Assembly: GCA_049669725.1 (NCBI GenBank) | Contig: JBATKU010000734.1 | Location: forward strand, 1 to 52,397 | DNA length: 52,397 nucleotides | Origin: JAFDCJ01 sp049669725 | GTDB lineage: Bacteria; Desulfobacterota; Desulfobacteria; Desulfobacterales; JAFDCJ01 | Direction: 5' to 3' | In this document: piece by piece, positions 17,363 to 26,459 of the stretch | Position numbering within the stretch: the first letter of the stretch is position 1 | How the letters are laid out: each line of letters opens with the position of its first letter | Program-made: the position numbers and the translations under genes | The notes under the pieces: model-generated | What the model was told of the DNA's origin: nothing | The model's database searches: none | The model's input: the letters and a program-made list of their open reading frames with translations, nothing else

Positions 17363-18391
17363 ATGGCAGAGAAATGGATCTACTGGTTCGATGAACTGCG
17401 CAGCGAGCACAACGACATGGTGGGGAAAAAATGCGCCAATCTTGGTGAAATGGTTCACCTGGGAATGCGGGTTCCACCGGGATTTGCGATATCGGTCGCC
17501 GGTTACGAACAATTCATGGAGACGACCGGAGCGGGCGCTGAGATACGCGAATTTGTGCAGAAAAACCAGAAGGAATTGATCAACAAAGTTGAAAAACAAA
17601 TTGAAGCCAGTCGCTTTATCCGGGGCGTCATCGAGTCCAAACCGATGCCCGCAAATATGGCGCTTGAGCTCTGGAACCACTATGGCCGGCTGTGTGAGCA
17701 AGCCAGCTGTATAGATTTACCGGTGGCCACCCGCTCCAGCGGGGCGGTCAGTATGCCGGGCCAGATGGAAACCTATTTGAACGTGCGCGGAAAAAAAGAT
17801 CTCATCGACAAGGTCGTCCGGGTCTGGGGCAGTGCCTTTACCACCAGGGCCATCGCCTTTCGTCTAGAAAGCGGCATGGCGCTGGACAAGGCTCCCATAG
17901 GAGTGGCGGTCTTGAAAATGATCGACGCCCGCTGTGCCGGGGTCACGCTGACGGTGCAGCCCACAACCGGGGATCTGTCCAAAATAGTGGTGGAGGGCAA
18001 TTGGGGCCTGGGCGAAAGCGTTGTCAGCGGTGAGATTACGCCGGACAGCTTTGTCGTTGACAAACAAAGCGGTGAAATCGTAAGCACCATCGGCACCAAA
18101 ACCAAGATGGTCGTTTACAAGGATTCCGGCACCCGCACGGTCAAAGTTCCCGCGGATATGCAGAACAACGTCTGCCTGAGCAAAGAGGAAATTGAAGAAA
18201 TCGCGCGGATCGCCAAAACGGTTGAAGCTCATTTTGACACCCCCCAGGACATGGAGTGGGTCTTTGACCCGAACCAACCCTTTCCTGACAATCTCTACTG
18301 GGTTCAAACCAGGCCCGCAAAATATGTCCGCAAAAAGGAGAGTGATGACGAGTATCTGGCAGAGCTCATGACGCGGGTGTTTAAGATGTAG
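17363..18391 (+). CDS. PEP-synthase-like ATP-binding (ATP-grasp) subunit
   Basis: 342 residues, corresponding only to the N-terminal ATP-binding domain of PEP synthase or pyruvate phosphate dikinase. Visible signatures are KCANLGEMVHLGMRVPPGFAI near residue 22, ATRSSGAVSMPGQMETYLNV near 121 (nucleotide-binding loop), NWGLGESVVSGEITPDSFVV near 214, and QDMEWVFD with VQTRPAK at the C-terminus. This length and content match the smaller subunit of phenylphosphate synthase (about 40 kDa). The ATP-grasp subunit would phosphorylate His517 of the partner at 15605. No third, CBS-domain subunit as in Thauera is present nearby. AAGGA precedes the ATG. A separate gene for this domain excludes a housekeeping PEP synthase. 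Confidence 0.87.
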   Translation: MAEKWIYWFDELRSEHNDMVGKKCANLGEMVHLGMRVPPGFAISVAGYEQFMETTGAGAEIREFVQKNQKELINKVEKQIEASRFIRGVIESKPMPANMALELWNHYGRLCEQASCIDLPVATRSSGAVSMPGQMETYLNVRGKKDLIDKVVRVWGSAFTTRAIAFRLESGMALDKAPIGVAVLKMIDARCAGVTLTVQPTTGDLSKIVVEGNWGLGESVVSGEITPDSFVVDKQSGEIVSTIGTKTKMVVYKDSGTRTVKVPADMQNNVCLSKEEIEEIARIAKTVEAHFDTPQDMEWVFDPNQPFPDNLYWVQTRPAKYVRKKESDDEYLAELMTRVFKM

Positions 18392-18404
18392 GACTGGGGA
18401 ATTA

Positions 18405-18530
18405 TGAATGTCGAGTGACGAATGTCGATTTGAGGATGTCGCTTCGCTCCGTCATATTCGTTGAGGTAAATAGAACTATCGATAGAAATAGTAAAATTTT
18501 CAATCGACAATCGTCATTCGTCATTCCATA
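18405..18530. repeat. Imperfect long inverted repeat of GAATGTCGA-type words
   Basis: The left arm at about 18405-18436 (words AATGTCGA, GTGACGAATG) is complementary, with mismatches, to the right arm at about 18499-18527 (ATCGACAATCGTCATTCGTC). It fills the 151-base gap between the ATP-grasp subunit and the third two-repeat gene and belongs to the word-like intergenic repeats described under findings. Confidence 0.6.
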
Positions 18531-18542
18531 GGGAGGTAGCAG

Positions 18543-19202
18543 ATGACCATACTTTTCGCTCAAAGTTGGGATGTCATTCCCGGCAAATACGACGAATATT
18601 CAGCATTTGTCACCAACGAATACAACCCGACCCTCGAAAAACTGGGCCTTAAATTGCTGGGCGGATATTACGTGGCTGTGGGGGAAGGCCCCCGCGTCAT
18701 CGCCGTGGCGACCATCGAAGGCCAGGCGGGGCTGATGAAGATCCTCGCCGATAGTGAGTACCGCGTCATAACGAATAAACTCTCGCAGGTGGTCTTCAAT
18801 TACAGCAACCGGGTCTGGGTTCCCAGCGGTCGGATCCAGGATGAACCGTATCGCATCCAGACCGGTGCCTGGAAGTTCAACCAATACTACAATCTCATCC
18901 CGGGCCAGGGTGACGCGCACTACCGGTTTGTCAAGGAAGAATGCGTCCCCGGCATGAAGGCCCTCGGGGTTCCGATAACCGCCGGCTGGCGTTTGGCCAT
19001 CGGCTCGGGTCCCCGAATCCTGGCCGAATGCACCGGACGCGATATCGAAAAAATTGCCCAGTCCATCAATACATCAGAGTTCAGGCGCCTGGTGCGGCCC
19101 CTGAAAAAATATTACGCCATTGACTACAGCAGCCGGATTCTGGCTCCGACCGGCCGAATCGAGATTCCGTTTATAATGAAGGAAATGATGAAGGGATTTT
19201 AA
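18543..19202 (+). CDS. Two-repeat small protein C, distant paralogue of A and B
   Basis: 219 residues, ribosome site GGGAGGTAG. Unit 1: FAQSWDVIPGKYDEYSAFV then LGLKLLGGYYVAVGEGPRV; unit 2: WKFNQYYNLIPGQGDAHYRF then LGVPITAGWRLAIGSGPRI. Both units fit the pattern of proteins A and B (aromatic-x-x-Y/F, Pro, Gly-x-W/Y-x-A-x-G-x-GP), yet overall identity is clearly lower, so this copy is older. It follows the dikinase pair and precedes the DUF89 gene by 7 bases. Three such proteins in one operon suggest a multi-subunit assembly or successive steps on related intermediates. Function not recognised. Confidence 0.8.
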   Translation: MTILFAQSWDVIPGKYDEYSAFVTNEYNPTLEKLGLKLLGGYYVAVGEGPRVIAVATIEGQAGLMKILADSEYRVITNKLSQVVFNYSNRVWVPSGRIQDEPYRIQTGAWKFNQYYNLIPGQGDAHYRFVKEECVPGMKALGVPITAGWRLAIGSGPRILAECTGRDIEKIAQSINTSEFRRLVRPLKKYYAIDYSSRILAPTGRIEIPFIMKEMMKGF

Positions 19203-19209
19203 TCGACCC

Positions 19210-20091
19210 ATGTTGCTCGAAGCCGACTGTATTCCCTGCATATTGAGGATGTCCGTCGCGGCCCTCCGCCAAATGCCGCTGGATGAAACCACCATCCGGG
19301 AACTTTCCACCGAAATCCTTGAAATCCCTGCCCTGCGCGGCCTCGACTGGAACACGACCAGCGCGGAGGTCATCGAGGATATCTGGCGCAAATTTGTAAA
19401 GAAAACCGGCTCCTCGGATCCTTTTCGATTAGCAAAATCAGATCAAAATAAAAAAATACTGGATTTGTATCCCGATCTGAAACAGATGGTCAATGAGGCT
19501 GTTGATCCGCTCTATATGGCTGTTAAGCTGGCCATCCTGGGAAATTCTCTTGATCTCATGGTCGCCGATTCAGCTGTGACTTTTGAAAATTCAATCAAAG
19601 ACAGAGTCGATACCCTGCTTCCGCTTGAAATTTACTCATCCTTTGAGCAGCAGTTAAGAGCGAGCAGACATCTGGTATATTTGGGAGACAATGCCGGCGA
19701 AATTGTATTCGACAAATTGCTCATTGAGACCATAAAAGAATTGCATTCTCCCGAGATCGTGTTTGTGGTCAGAAGCGTTCCCGTCCTCAACGACGCAACC
19801 TTTACCGAAGCCCGCTCTATCGGTATGGATAACATCGTGCGGGTTATCGAAAACGGCATCGATGGTCCCCTGCCGGGGACCATGTTGGGGCGCTGCTCGA
19901 ATGAAGTCAACGATTTGTTGCGGCGCTCCGATCTGATCATTTCCAAGGGCGGGGGCAATTTTGATACCCTGGATGAGGAGAGAGCGCATCTGCAAAAAAA
20001 GATTTCTTTCTTACTGCTTTCAAAATGCGAACCGTATTACCGGCATTTCGGAGTTGAGATTTATCAACCCATCCTGGCCAATTATTTTTGA
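19210..20091 (+). CDS. DUF89-family metal-dependent phosphatase-like protein
   Basis: 293 residues. The N-terminal DCIPCILRM Cys pair, the central LGDNAGEIVFDKLLIE and the C-terminal ISKGGGNFDTLDE are the defining motifs of DUF89 (ARMT1-like) proteins, with the Asp and Asn of GDN as metal ligands. Members are damage-control or sugar-phosphate phosphatases; a few act on phosphometabolites made by side reactions. Here it is the last gene of the operon and starts 7 bases after protein C. Its place after a dikinase suggests it removes a phosphate ester made by that enzyme or by its side reactions; this is inference. The next gene converges on it. Confidence 0.85.
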   Translation: MLLEADCIPCILRMSVAALRQMPLDETTIRELSTEILEIPALRGLDWNTTSAEVIEDIWRKFVKKTGSSDPFRLAKSDQNKKILDLYPDLKQMVNEAVDPLYMAVKLAILGNSLDLMVADSAVTFENSIKDRVDTLLPLEIYSSFEQQLRASRHLVYLGDNAGEIVFDKLLIETIKELHSPEIVFVVRSVPVLNDATFTEARSIGMDNIVRVIENGIDGPLPGTMLGRCSNEVNDLLRRSDLIISKGGGNFDTLDEERAHLQKKISFLLLSKCEPYYRHFGVEIYQPILANYF

Positions 20092-20573
20092 AAATAAATT
20101 ATAGGTTGGTATATGGTTATAAAATGATGGCGGGCACGGTTGATGAAAAACGGGATTAAAAATCAGGTTCCTTTGGATTACGTATATCAAATGTAGGAGA
20201 ATTTTAACAAAATTTTTTGTAGGTTATATGTGGTTCACCGATTCCTGCGATATTTGTTTCATATCCAAATCCAGAACTCAAGAGATTTCAAAAAGAGTAC
20301 ACCACAATATATAGCTTTCTGCCATTTTCGGGTTGAGTTATGGATTGCGCACGACAAACCTTTACTTTTTTAGCGGTTCGTTTTGTTTACATAACGTGCC
20401 CTCGAATTTGGAGGGGTTGGATTTCTTCTGGATATCCGGATGAAGTATGGAAACTTTGAAATTTAGAGTTATGTAATTAATCGGGCGAGGCAGCAGTGTG
20501 CAAAATAGCTTTAATGATAAAGCACTACAAGAGGGTGGAAATAGGGATGAGTAGCCTTAATAACATTTTTGAT
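20092..20573. other. Convergent intergenic region, 482 bp
   Basis: Lies between the plus-strand operon end and the minus-strand response regulator end. I see no convincing gene: the plus-strand frame starting at 20496 runs antisense into the regulator. A perfect GCTTTA-ATGA-TAAAGC hairpin at 20508-20523 has no T-run. No clear bidirectional terminator was found. Base use is AT-richer than the flanking genes. Confidence 0.5.
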
Positions 20574-21047
20574 TCATCTGACTTTGAAACCATGGTCCTT
20601 TTGCCAGTCGGGACCGAATTTCCTTTCGCAGTAATCCGCCAGGCGGTCAAACCAGCGCCACCACAGGTTTTTACCTTTTTCTTTGGCTTCATAAATATCG
20701 GTCAAATAGGTTGTAATATCGGCCATCTTTTCCTTGGGCACAAATGATGCCGCTCCGTTTTCATAGGATCTTTTAATATCTTCAGGCGTCACGGCATAGG
20801 CGGTCAGCATAACACCGATCACCCGTTTTTGGTTGCATAATTCCAACAGCTCATAACCTTTAACACCCATGATATCTAAAATGGCCATGTCAAAATATTG
20901 ATTTTCCAACAAATCTTTGGCCTGTTCAAAGGTGGCGGCTTTGGTAATCTGGCACATGCCCAGTAAGTCTTCTAAAATATCCAATATGTCCGGTTCATCA
21001 TCAACGATGAGAAGTCTTTTCCCATCCAACAGATTCTGTTTTTCCAT
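20574..21047 (-). CDS. Single-domain response regulator with basic/aromatic tail
   Basis: 157 residues. The receiver domain spans residues 11-125: acidic pair D16/D17 (LLIVDDEPD), phospho-acceptor D58 (MAILDIMG), Thr in VMLTAYA and Lys in FVPKEKM. The last 30 residues (KGKNLWWRWFDRLADYCERKFGPDW) are aromatic and basic and match no DNA-binding domain I know, so it acts through protein contacts. No histidine kinase is in the window. AGGGAG precedes the ATG. It lies 200 bases downstream of the bamF-like gene on the same strand, so it may be read from the bam operon. Similar orphan receivers occur near aromatic-degradation genes in related bacteria, which I recall only vaguely. Confidence 0.9.
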   Translation of the reverse strand: MEKQNLLDGKRLLIVDDEPDILDILEDLLGMCQITKAATFEQAKDLLENQYFDMAILDIMGVKGYELLELCNQKRVIGVMLTAYAVTPEDIKRSYENGAASFVPKEKMADITTYLTDIYEAKEKGKNLWWRWFDRLADYCERKFGPDWQKDHGFKVR

Positions 21048-21249
21048 TAAGATATCTCCCTGCTAATTTTATTTAGCGTTGGGCCGCCTTGGTCTGCTCA
21101 ATGGCCTGTATTCTGTATGTTTTACTCATGTTCCCATTAGAATTGGAGTCTTTCAAGGCCTATAAAATAAAAAGTCGATATTGAATGTAAAGGAAATAAA
21201 ATAGGGAAAATTACCTATCCTTGAGATACCTGGCTGAAAAGGATTTTTA

Positions 21250-22086
21250 TCATTTTTTTTTGATTTTTCTGATTATAGTTCTTTCTTCTTCGGGAATAGG
21301 TGGCGGAACAGGTTCCCCGGAAATCTCTTTCACTGCACCAAAGCGAGGGGGGCAGGCTTCAAAGCAGGTACCGCATTTTATGCACTTGTCCTGGTCAATG
21401 ACATGGATTTTGTTCTTGCCACCTTCAATCGCCTCAACAGGGCATCTCCTGAAGCAGATCATACAGGCCTGGCACTTATCCGGATCAATGTAATACGAGG
21501 TTACTTCACTAAATAGCTTGTTTATCTCGTCGCTGGTGTAAAATCCGTCGTATTCGTCTTTGTTTTCAAGGCGTGCCGCCAGCTTCTTCCTTTTCTCTAT
21601 CTTAATGTAGGGGATCAGCTTTCTGACTTCCTCAAGTTTGGACTTTAATTCATTTTCGTCGATTTCTTCGCCTTTGCCAAGTGGTCCTAGCTCCTTAACG
21701 TTCTTGGAAAATTCATCTACAACTTCGGTAAAAAGGTTTCCTTCACCGGAAGTCATAAATTCGATTCTTAATCTTTCCGGGTTCAGCCCTATGTGCGCCA
21801 TTATTTTTTTACATAGAAGCACCATGTTGAGTGCATCGTAATTTCCATGGGTAATATAATTACATTCATTAAGGCGGCAACCGCCAATAAAAACCCCATC
21901 CATTCCATTTGAGAAGGCTCGGAGTACAAATTCCAGGTCGACCCTACCGGAACACATGACGCGAACAAGCCTGATTTCAGTTGAATATTGCAGTCTGGAA
22001 ACTCCAGCCATGTCAGCAGCACCGTACGCTCACCAATGGCATACAAAACCTAATATTCTTGGTTTAAATGTAAGTCCTGTGCTCAT
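21250..22086 (-). CDS. bamF: BamF-like MvhD/Hdr-associated protein, selenocysteine (UGA at codon 19)
   Basis: 278 residues with an in-frame UGA at complement(22030-22032). The real start is the ATG at 22086 (AAGGAG, 9 bases upstream); a conventional call from 22011 drops the first 25 residues. Translation gives PRILGFVCHW-U-AYGAADMAGVSRLQY, the MvhD/VhuD [2Fe-2S] motif with selenocysteine at a position that is Cys in the paralogue at 37608. Further MvhD cysteines follow in RVMCSGRVD and GGCRLNECNY. The C-terminus adds two [4Fe-4S] motifs (CQACMICFRRCP and CIKCGTCFEACPP). It should pass electrons between HdrA and its partner. It starts 14 bases after the HdrA-like stop. Confidence 0.88.
21995..22007 (-). 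promoter_or_regulatory. Candidate bacterial SECIS hairpin for the bamF-like gene
   Basis: On the minus strand CTGGA-GTT-TCCAG forms a 5-bp stem with a three-base loop starting with G. That G is 28 bases after the UGA, inside the usual 16-37-base window for bacterial SECIS elements. It lies in coding sequence, as expected for SelB recognition. Confidence 0.6.
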
Positions 22087-22100
22087 TCGTTCTCAACTCC

Positions 22101-25100
22101 TTATAAATCATTTGGCGCCGCATCAATTTGGCTCAATAGATCTTCATCGGTAAAGTGCTTTAAAAAGATCGCCCCTGTTGGACACTTTGCGTTGCAAAGG
22201 CCGTCTCCTTTGCAGAGAACAGGATTAACCACCGCCTTTGGGCCCTGGCTTGTCTTTTGAAACTCTATGGCATTATAGGTACAGGCTGAGATACATGCCC
22301 CACAGCCCATACATTTCTTCTCCTCCACCTCGCAAACCGAACCCGAGACGGTGACGATGTCATGTGAGAGTAGGGTTAAAGCCCGACTTGCAGCTCCGTA
22401 AGCCTGGTTTATCGTTTCCGGTATATGCTTGGGATAGTGAGCCGATCCACACAGAAAAACGCCTTCGGTACCAAACTCAACGGGTCTTAATTTGACATGG
22501 GCTTCCTTGAAAAATTCATCCGGCCCCAAAGAGACTTTGAACAGTTGAGATATTTCCCTGTTTCCTGCAGGGGGAATAACAGCCGCAGCCAAAGAAAGGA
22601 AATCAGCATCGATAGCTATCTTCCGACCCAGGATGGGATCATCCACGGCAACCCTTAAAACAGGCCGGCCTTCGGCCGTGACAGCTTCTACCTGGGGTTT
22701 GTTATCAGGCTCGTAGCGGATGAACTTTACATCACTATTGGACGCTTCCCGGTAATAATCTTCAGCGAACCCATACGATCTTATATCCCTGAAAAGAATG
22801 TAGATATCTATTGCGGGATTTATCTTTTTCAGTTTCAAGGCGTTCTTTATAGACTGGTTACAGCATATCCGGGAGCAGTAATTTCGATCTTCGTTTCTGC
22901 AACCGACGCATTGGATCATCACCAGGTTCTGGGCCTTTATCAGCTTTTGATCTCCTTTGATGATGCGGTTTTCCAACTCAAGGTTGGTCAATACTTTTTC
23001 ATCTTCCCCGTAAAGGTATTCGGTGGGCTCATATGCATCCGCACCTACAGCGATGACGGCTGCTCCATGTTTTATTTCTGTGTCCCCTCTTTCAGACGTC
23101 ACCCTGGTTACGAAATTGCCGACATAACCGGTAGCTTCTGTGATGACAGCATCCGTATACACATGTATGGAGGGATTCTGATAAACCGTGCGCACCAGAT
23201 CACTTAAAAAGGCCTGAACATCCATCCCATCCACAGTGTAATGGATATTTCTTGCCATTCCCCCCAGGTCTGTATCCTTTTCCAGCAGGTAAACCTCATG
23301 TCCCTGGCCGGCGATGGAGAGCGCACAGGTCATGCCGGCGATCCCGCCACCAACCACCAGTGCCGTCTTGTTTACCGGCAGGTCAATTTCCTTTAAGGGC
23401 TGCAAAAGGCCCGCTCTTGCCACCGACATCCGGGTGATATCCTTGGCCTTTTGGGTGGCATCTTCCTTTTCGCGAAAGTGGACCCAGGAGCAATGTTCTC
23501 TGATATTGGCCATGTCAAAGAAATACTGATTAATTCCGGCCTCCCGCAGCGTGTCCCGAAATAACGGCTCAAGAGTTCGGGGAGAGCAGGCAGCCACAAC
23601 CACGCGATTAAGGCCCTTTTCGCGGATGGTCTCTGTTATTGATTGGGCAGAATCCGTCGCACAGGAAAACAGCTGTTCTTGAGCGTGGACAACATTGTCC
23701 AGGGTCTTGGAATATTCCACTACGGAGGGAACATCGATTGTTCTTCCGATATTCGCGCCGCAATGACACACAAAAACACCGATTCGGGCCTCTTCTTCCG
23801 AGACATCTTTTTCCGGTGGGTATATCCTCTCTGTGGACAGCTTTCCTCGCCGGTAGTCAAGAAATTCCCCACATTGGGAGCCGGCGCCACTGGCGGAAAA
23901 CACCGACTCGGGGATATCCATCGGACTCTGAAAGGCGCCGCTTACAAAAATCCCGGTCCTGGTGGTCTCCATGGGATTGGAAGGAACTGCTTTACAAAAC
24001 CCGTGTGAATTGAGCTCGATTCCGAACGTATCTGCCAGACCTTTATAATTAGCAGGCGGATCCAACCCGACGGACAATACCACCATTTCGAATTCTTCCT
24101 CTTTTACGCCATCGTCAGGAGTGGCATATCTTACGATTACATTCTTGTTTTCCGGGTTCTCTCCCACGATCGAAGCGTAGCTTCTGATAAATCGAACCCC
24201 GGGAAGCTGTTCTGTTCTCTGGTAAAATGGTTCGAAATCCTTGCCATAGGAACGAATATCGTTATGGAATACCGTGCACTGAGTCTCGGCATCATGATCT
24301 TTTGTCAAAATCACCTGCTTCTGGGTATAGGTGCAACATACGGCCGAGCAATAGCTGTTGCTGCCCGGGGTAACCCGCCGGGAACCGACGCATTGAAACC
24401 AGGCGATTTTATGGGGATACTTCTTATCGGAGGCACGATATATCTCACCTTCGTATGGACCGGTGGCGCATAAGAGCCGTTCGAAGTCGAGACTGGTAAC
24501 CACGTTCTGTATCTTGCCGTAGCCATATTCTGCCTGCGCCCTGGGATCAAACGGCTCAAGGCCGGGAGACAGAATTATCGCCCCGACTTTAATTTCCTTC
24601 TTTTCCGGTGTTTGCTGAAAATCGATGGCATTGGTCTTACAGACGCTTTCGCAAATACGGCATTTTTTCTCTTTCAGGTAAATACAGCTTTCATCAATAT
24701 AGGCGACCAGGGGAATTGCTTGGGAGAAGTAGATATGGACGGCTTTATTCGTCGATATTTTCTGATTGAACTGATCAGGGTATTCGACCGGGCAGTATTC
24801 TGCGCAGGTCGTACAACCCGTGCATTTGTCCTCAATAATGTATCTGGGTTTTTTGGTCAGGGTTATATTAAAGTCACCTGCTTCCCCTTCGACACGGTCA
24901 ACTTCAGTATACGTCAGAATCTCTATGTTTGGGTGCCGGCCGACCTCGACCAGTTTGGGGGAGAGAATTCACATGGAGCAGTCATTAGTAGGAAAGGTCT
25001 TGTCAAGCTGGGCCATATGACCGCCAATGGCAGGTGATTTCTCAACCAAATAAACCTTAAAACCGGCAGTGGCAAGATCAAGCGAGGCTTGAATACCGCT

Positions 25101-25199
25101 GATCCCTCCACCGACAACCATCACGTCTCCAAAATTTTGGTCTACAAAACTTTGACAAAGCTCTTGAACTTGTTCTTCTATTAACGGTTCCTTTTCCAC
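22101..25199 (-). CDS. bamE: BamE-like double HdrA, selenocysteine (UGA at codon 77)
   Basis: 1032 residues when the in-frame UGA at complement(24969-24971) is read as selenocysteine; I translated 24504-24968 and found no stop. The first part has FAD motif VGGGISGIQASLDLATAGF, then FPTNDCSM-U-ILSPKLVEV, equal to the HdrA motif CSxC-ILxPKM, and two [4Fe-4S] motifs (CTGCTTCAEYCP, CRICESVC). A second HdrA-like unit begins near residue 475 (IGVFVCHCGANIG), with its own FAD motif VVGGGIAGMTCALSIA, and the protein ends with CMGCGACISACTY and CKGDGLCNAKCP. It would be the flavin core for electron splitting or confurcation serving benzoyl-CoA reductase. Start GTG at 25199 with GAGGTG. Confidence 0.9.
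24936..24953 (-). promoter_or_regulatory. Candidate bacterial SECIS hairpin for the bamE-like gene
   Basis: On the minus strand CTGGTCG-AGGT-CGGCCGG forms a 7-bp stem with two G-T pairs and an AGGT loop. The loop begins 23 bases after the UGA and its first G is base 24. The AGGT loop resembles the AGGUCU loop of the E. coli fdhF SECIS. Confidence 0.7.
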
Positions 25200-25254
25200 T
25201 TTCTAGCACCTCATCGGTTTTCTTCAGTTCGCTAAGACATTTTTGGGATCGCTT

Positions 25255-26418
25255 CTAAATCACTTCTGCGATTATCTCAGTAATATCCTTAATATCTAAA
25301 CTTTCACTATCCTCCAAAGTGAGCCTGCTTTCTTCAAAATGGGTAATGCAGTATGGGCAGGCAGTAGCCAGCACCTCGGCCCCCACACCCACAGCCTGTT
25401 CTATTCTAAAGTCAGAGAATCTTTCACCCTTTACCGTCTCCATCCAGATTCGGCCGCCGCCACCACCGCAGCACAGACTGCTCACCCGCGATTCAGGCAT
25501 CTCACCCAGCTCCAAACCGGGTACTTTTTTTAAAGCCTCCCGCGGCTCGTCATATATGCCATTATGCCGACCCAGGTAACACGGGTCATGATAAGTCACT
25601 TTCTTCCCATACTCCTTGGTAAGCTCAAGCCTGCCCTCATTAATCAGCTCGAATAAATATTGGGTGATATGAACCACCTCGAAGTTGACCATAAATTCGG
25701 GATACTCGTTTTTGAAGGTATGGTAGCAATGAGGAGAGGAAACAAGGATTTTCCGCACCCCCTTATCGATAAAATTTTTGATGTTTTCCCTGGCCAGGCG
25801 TTTGAATAATTCTTCGTCGCCCGTCTTGCGGATGCTTTCGCCGCAGCAATTCTCCAATGAACCCAGTATTCCAAAATCGACCCCGGCCTTATTAAGAATA
25901 GCGGCTGTGGCTCTGGCGACCTTTTTTAATCTGGGGTCATAGCAAAGGTAGCAGCCGGGAAAATATAAAATTTCCATTCCTTCGGTGAAGGCTTTGACAG
26001 ACAGATCTTTGGCCCAATCCGCCCTTTTTTCGCGATCTTCACCCAAAGGATTGCCTTTACCGAGAAGGCTGGCGCTTACCCCGCGCACGGGTTTAGCAGT
26101 CGTGGGAAATACGCCATATTCGGTGGCAATCCTGCGTAAGGCAACCCCGGATTCTATTTGTTTGACGTCCCTGGGGCACTGCTGAGGGCAAATGCCGCAG
26201 GTGGTGCAGCGCCAGATATCATCACTTTCGATATCAGTTAAACCGAATGAGGCCTCTCGGACTATCCTGCGCATACTGAAGTTTCTAACCCGGTTCCACG
26301 GACAGACAACATCGCATAACCCGCACTGATAGCATGCTTTGAAGGCTTCGCCACCGCTCTCCTTGATGACATCGGCGATCTCTTTATAGTCGGCTAGGTT
26401 CTCCACTGTTTTTCTCAA
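25255..26418 (-). CDS. bamD: BamD-like HdrD/HdrC-B type Fe-S protein
   Basis: 387 residues. Two [4Fe-4S] motifs at C29/C32/C35/C39 (CYQCGLCDVVCP) and C71/C74/C77/C81 (CTTCGICPQQCP) form an HdrC-like part. Two CCG domains follow: the first from PGCYLCYDP through ENCCGES to SPHCYHTF, and the second from DPCYLGRHN through SLCCGGGGG to ACPYCITHF. This HdrD-type fusion matches BamD of benzoyl-CoA reductase complexes and would accept electrons at a CCG-bound cluster. The start is uncertain: the TTG at 26418 has GAGG almost touching it, and a GTG at 26406 is an alternative. It lies 41 bases after bamC and 55 before the HdrA-like gene. Confidence 0.9.
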   Translation of the reverse strand: MRKTVENLADYKEIADVIKESGGEAFKACYQCGLCDVVCPWNRVRNFSMRRIVREASFGLTDIESDDIWRCTTCGICPQQCPRDVKQIESGVALRRIATEYGVFPTTAKPVRGVSASLLGKGNPLGEDREKRADWAKDLSVKAFTEGMEILYFPGCYLCYDPRLKKVARATAAILNKAGVDFGILGSLENCCGESIRKTGDEELFKRLARENIKNFIDKGVRKILVSSPHCYHTFKNEYPEFMVNFEVVHITQYLFELINEGRLELTKEYGKKVTYHDPCYLGRHNGIYDEPREALKKVPGLELGEMPESRVSSLCCGGGGGRIWMETVKGERFSDFRIEQAVGVGAEVLATACPYCITHFEESRLTLEDSESLDIKDITEIIAEVI

Positions 26419-26459
26419 ACCTCTTTTTCATTTTAAGGTTATGAAACGGTTACGATGTT

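Noticed and set aside
15605..18391. Ordinary PEP synthase broken by a frameshift
   Set aside because: Each half has its own start codon and ribosome site, the order is reversed relative to a fused enzyme, and the PEP/pyruvate barrel is absent, so the split is natural.
21250..22011. MvhD-like protein starting at internal ATG 22011
   Set aside because: This omits the first 25 residues of the conserved domain and has no ribosome site; the upstream ATG with AAGGAG reads into the same frame through UGA.
24503..24971. Frameshift or nonsense mutation splitting the HdrA-like gene
   Set aside because: The frame is the same on both sides of a single UGA, no stop follows in between, the residue is Cys in the paralogue and a SECIS-like hairpin lies at the right distance, so selenocysteine explains it better.
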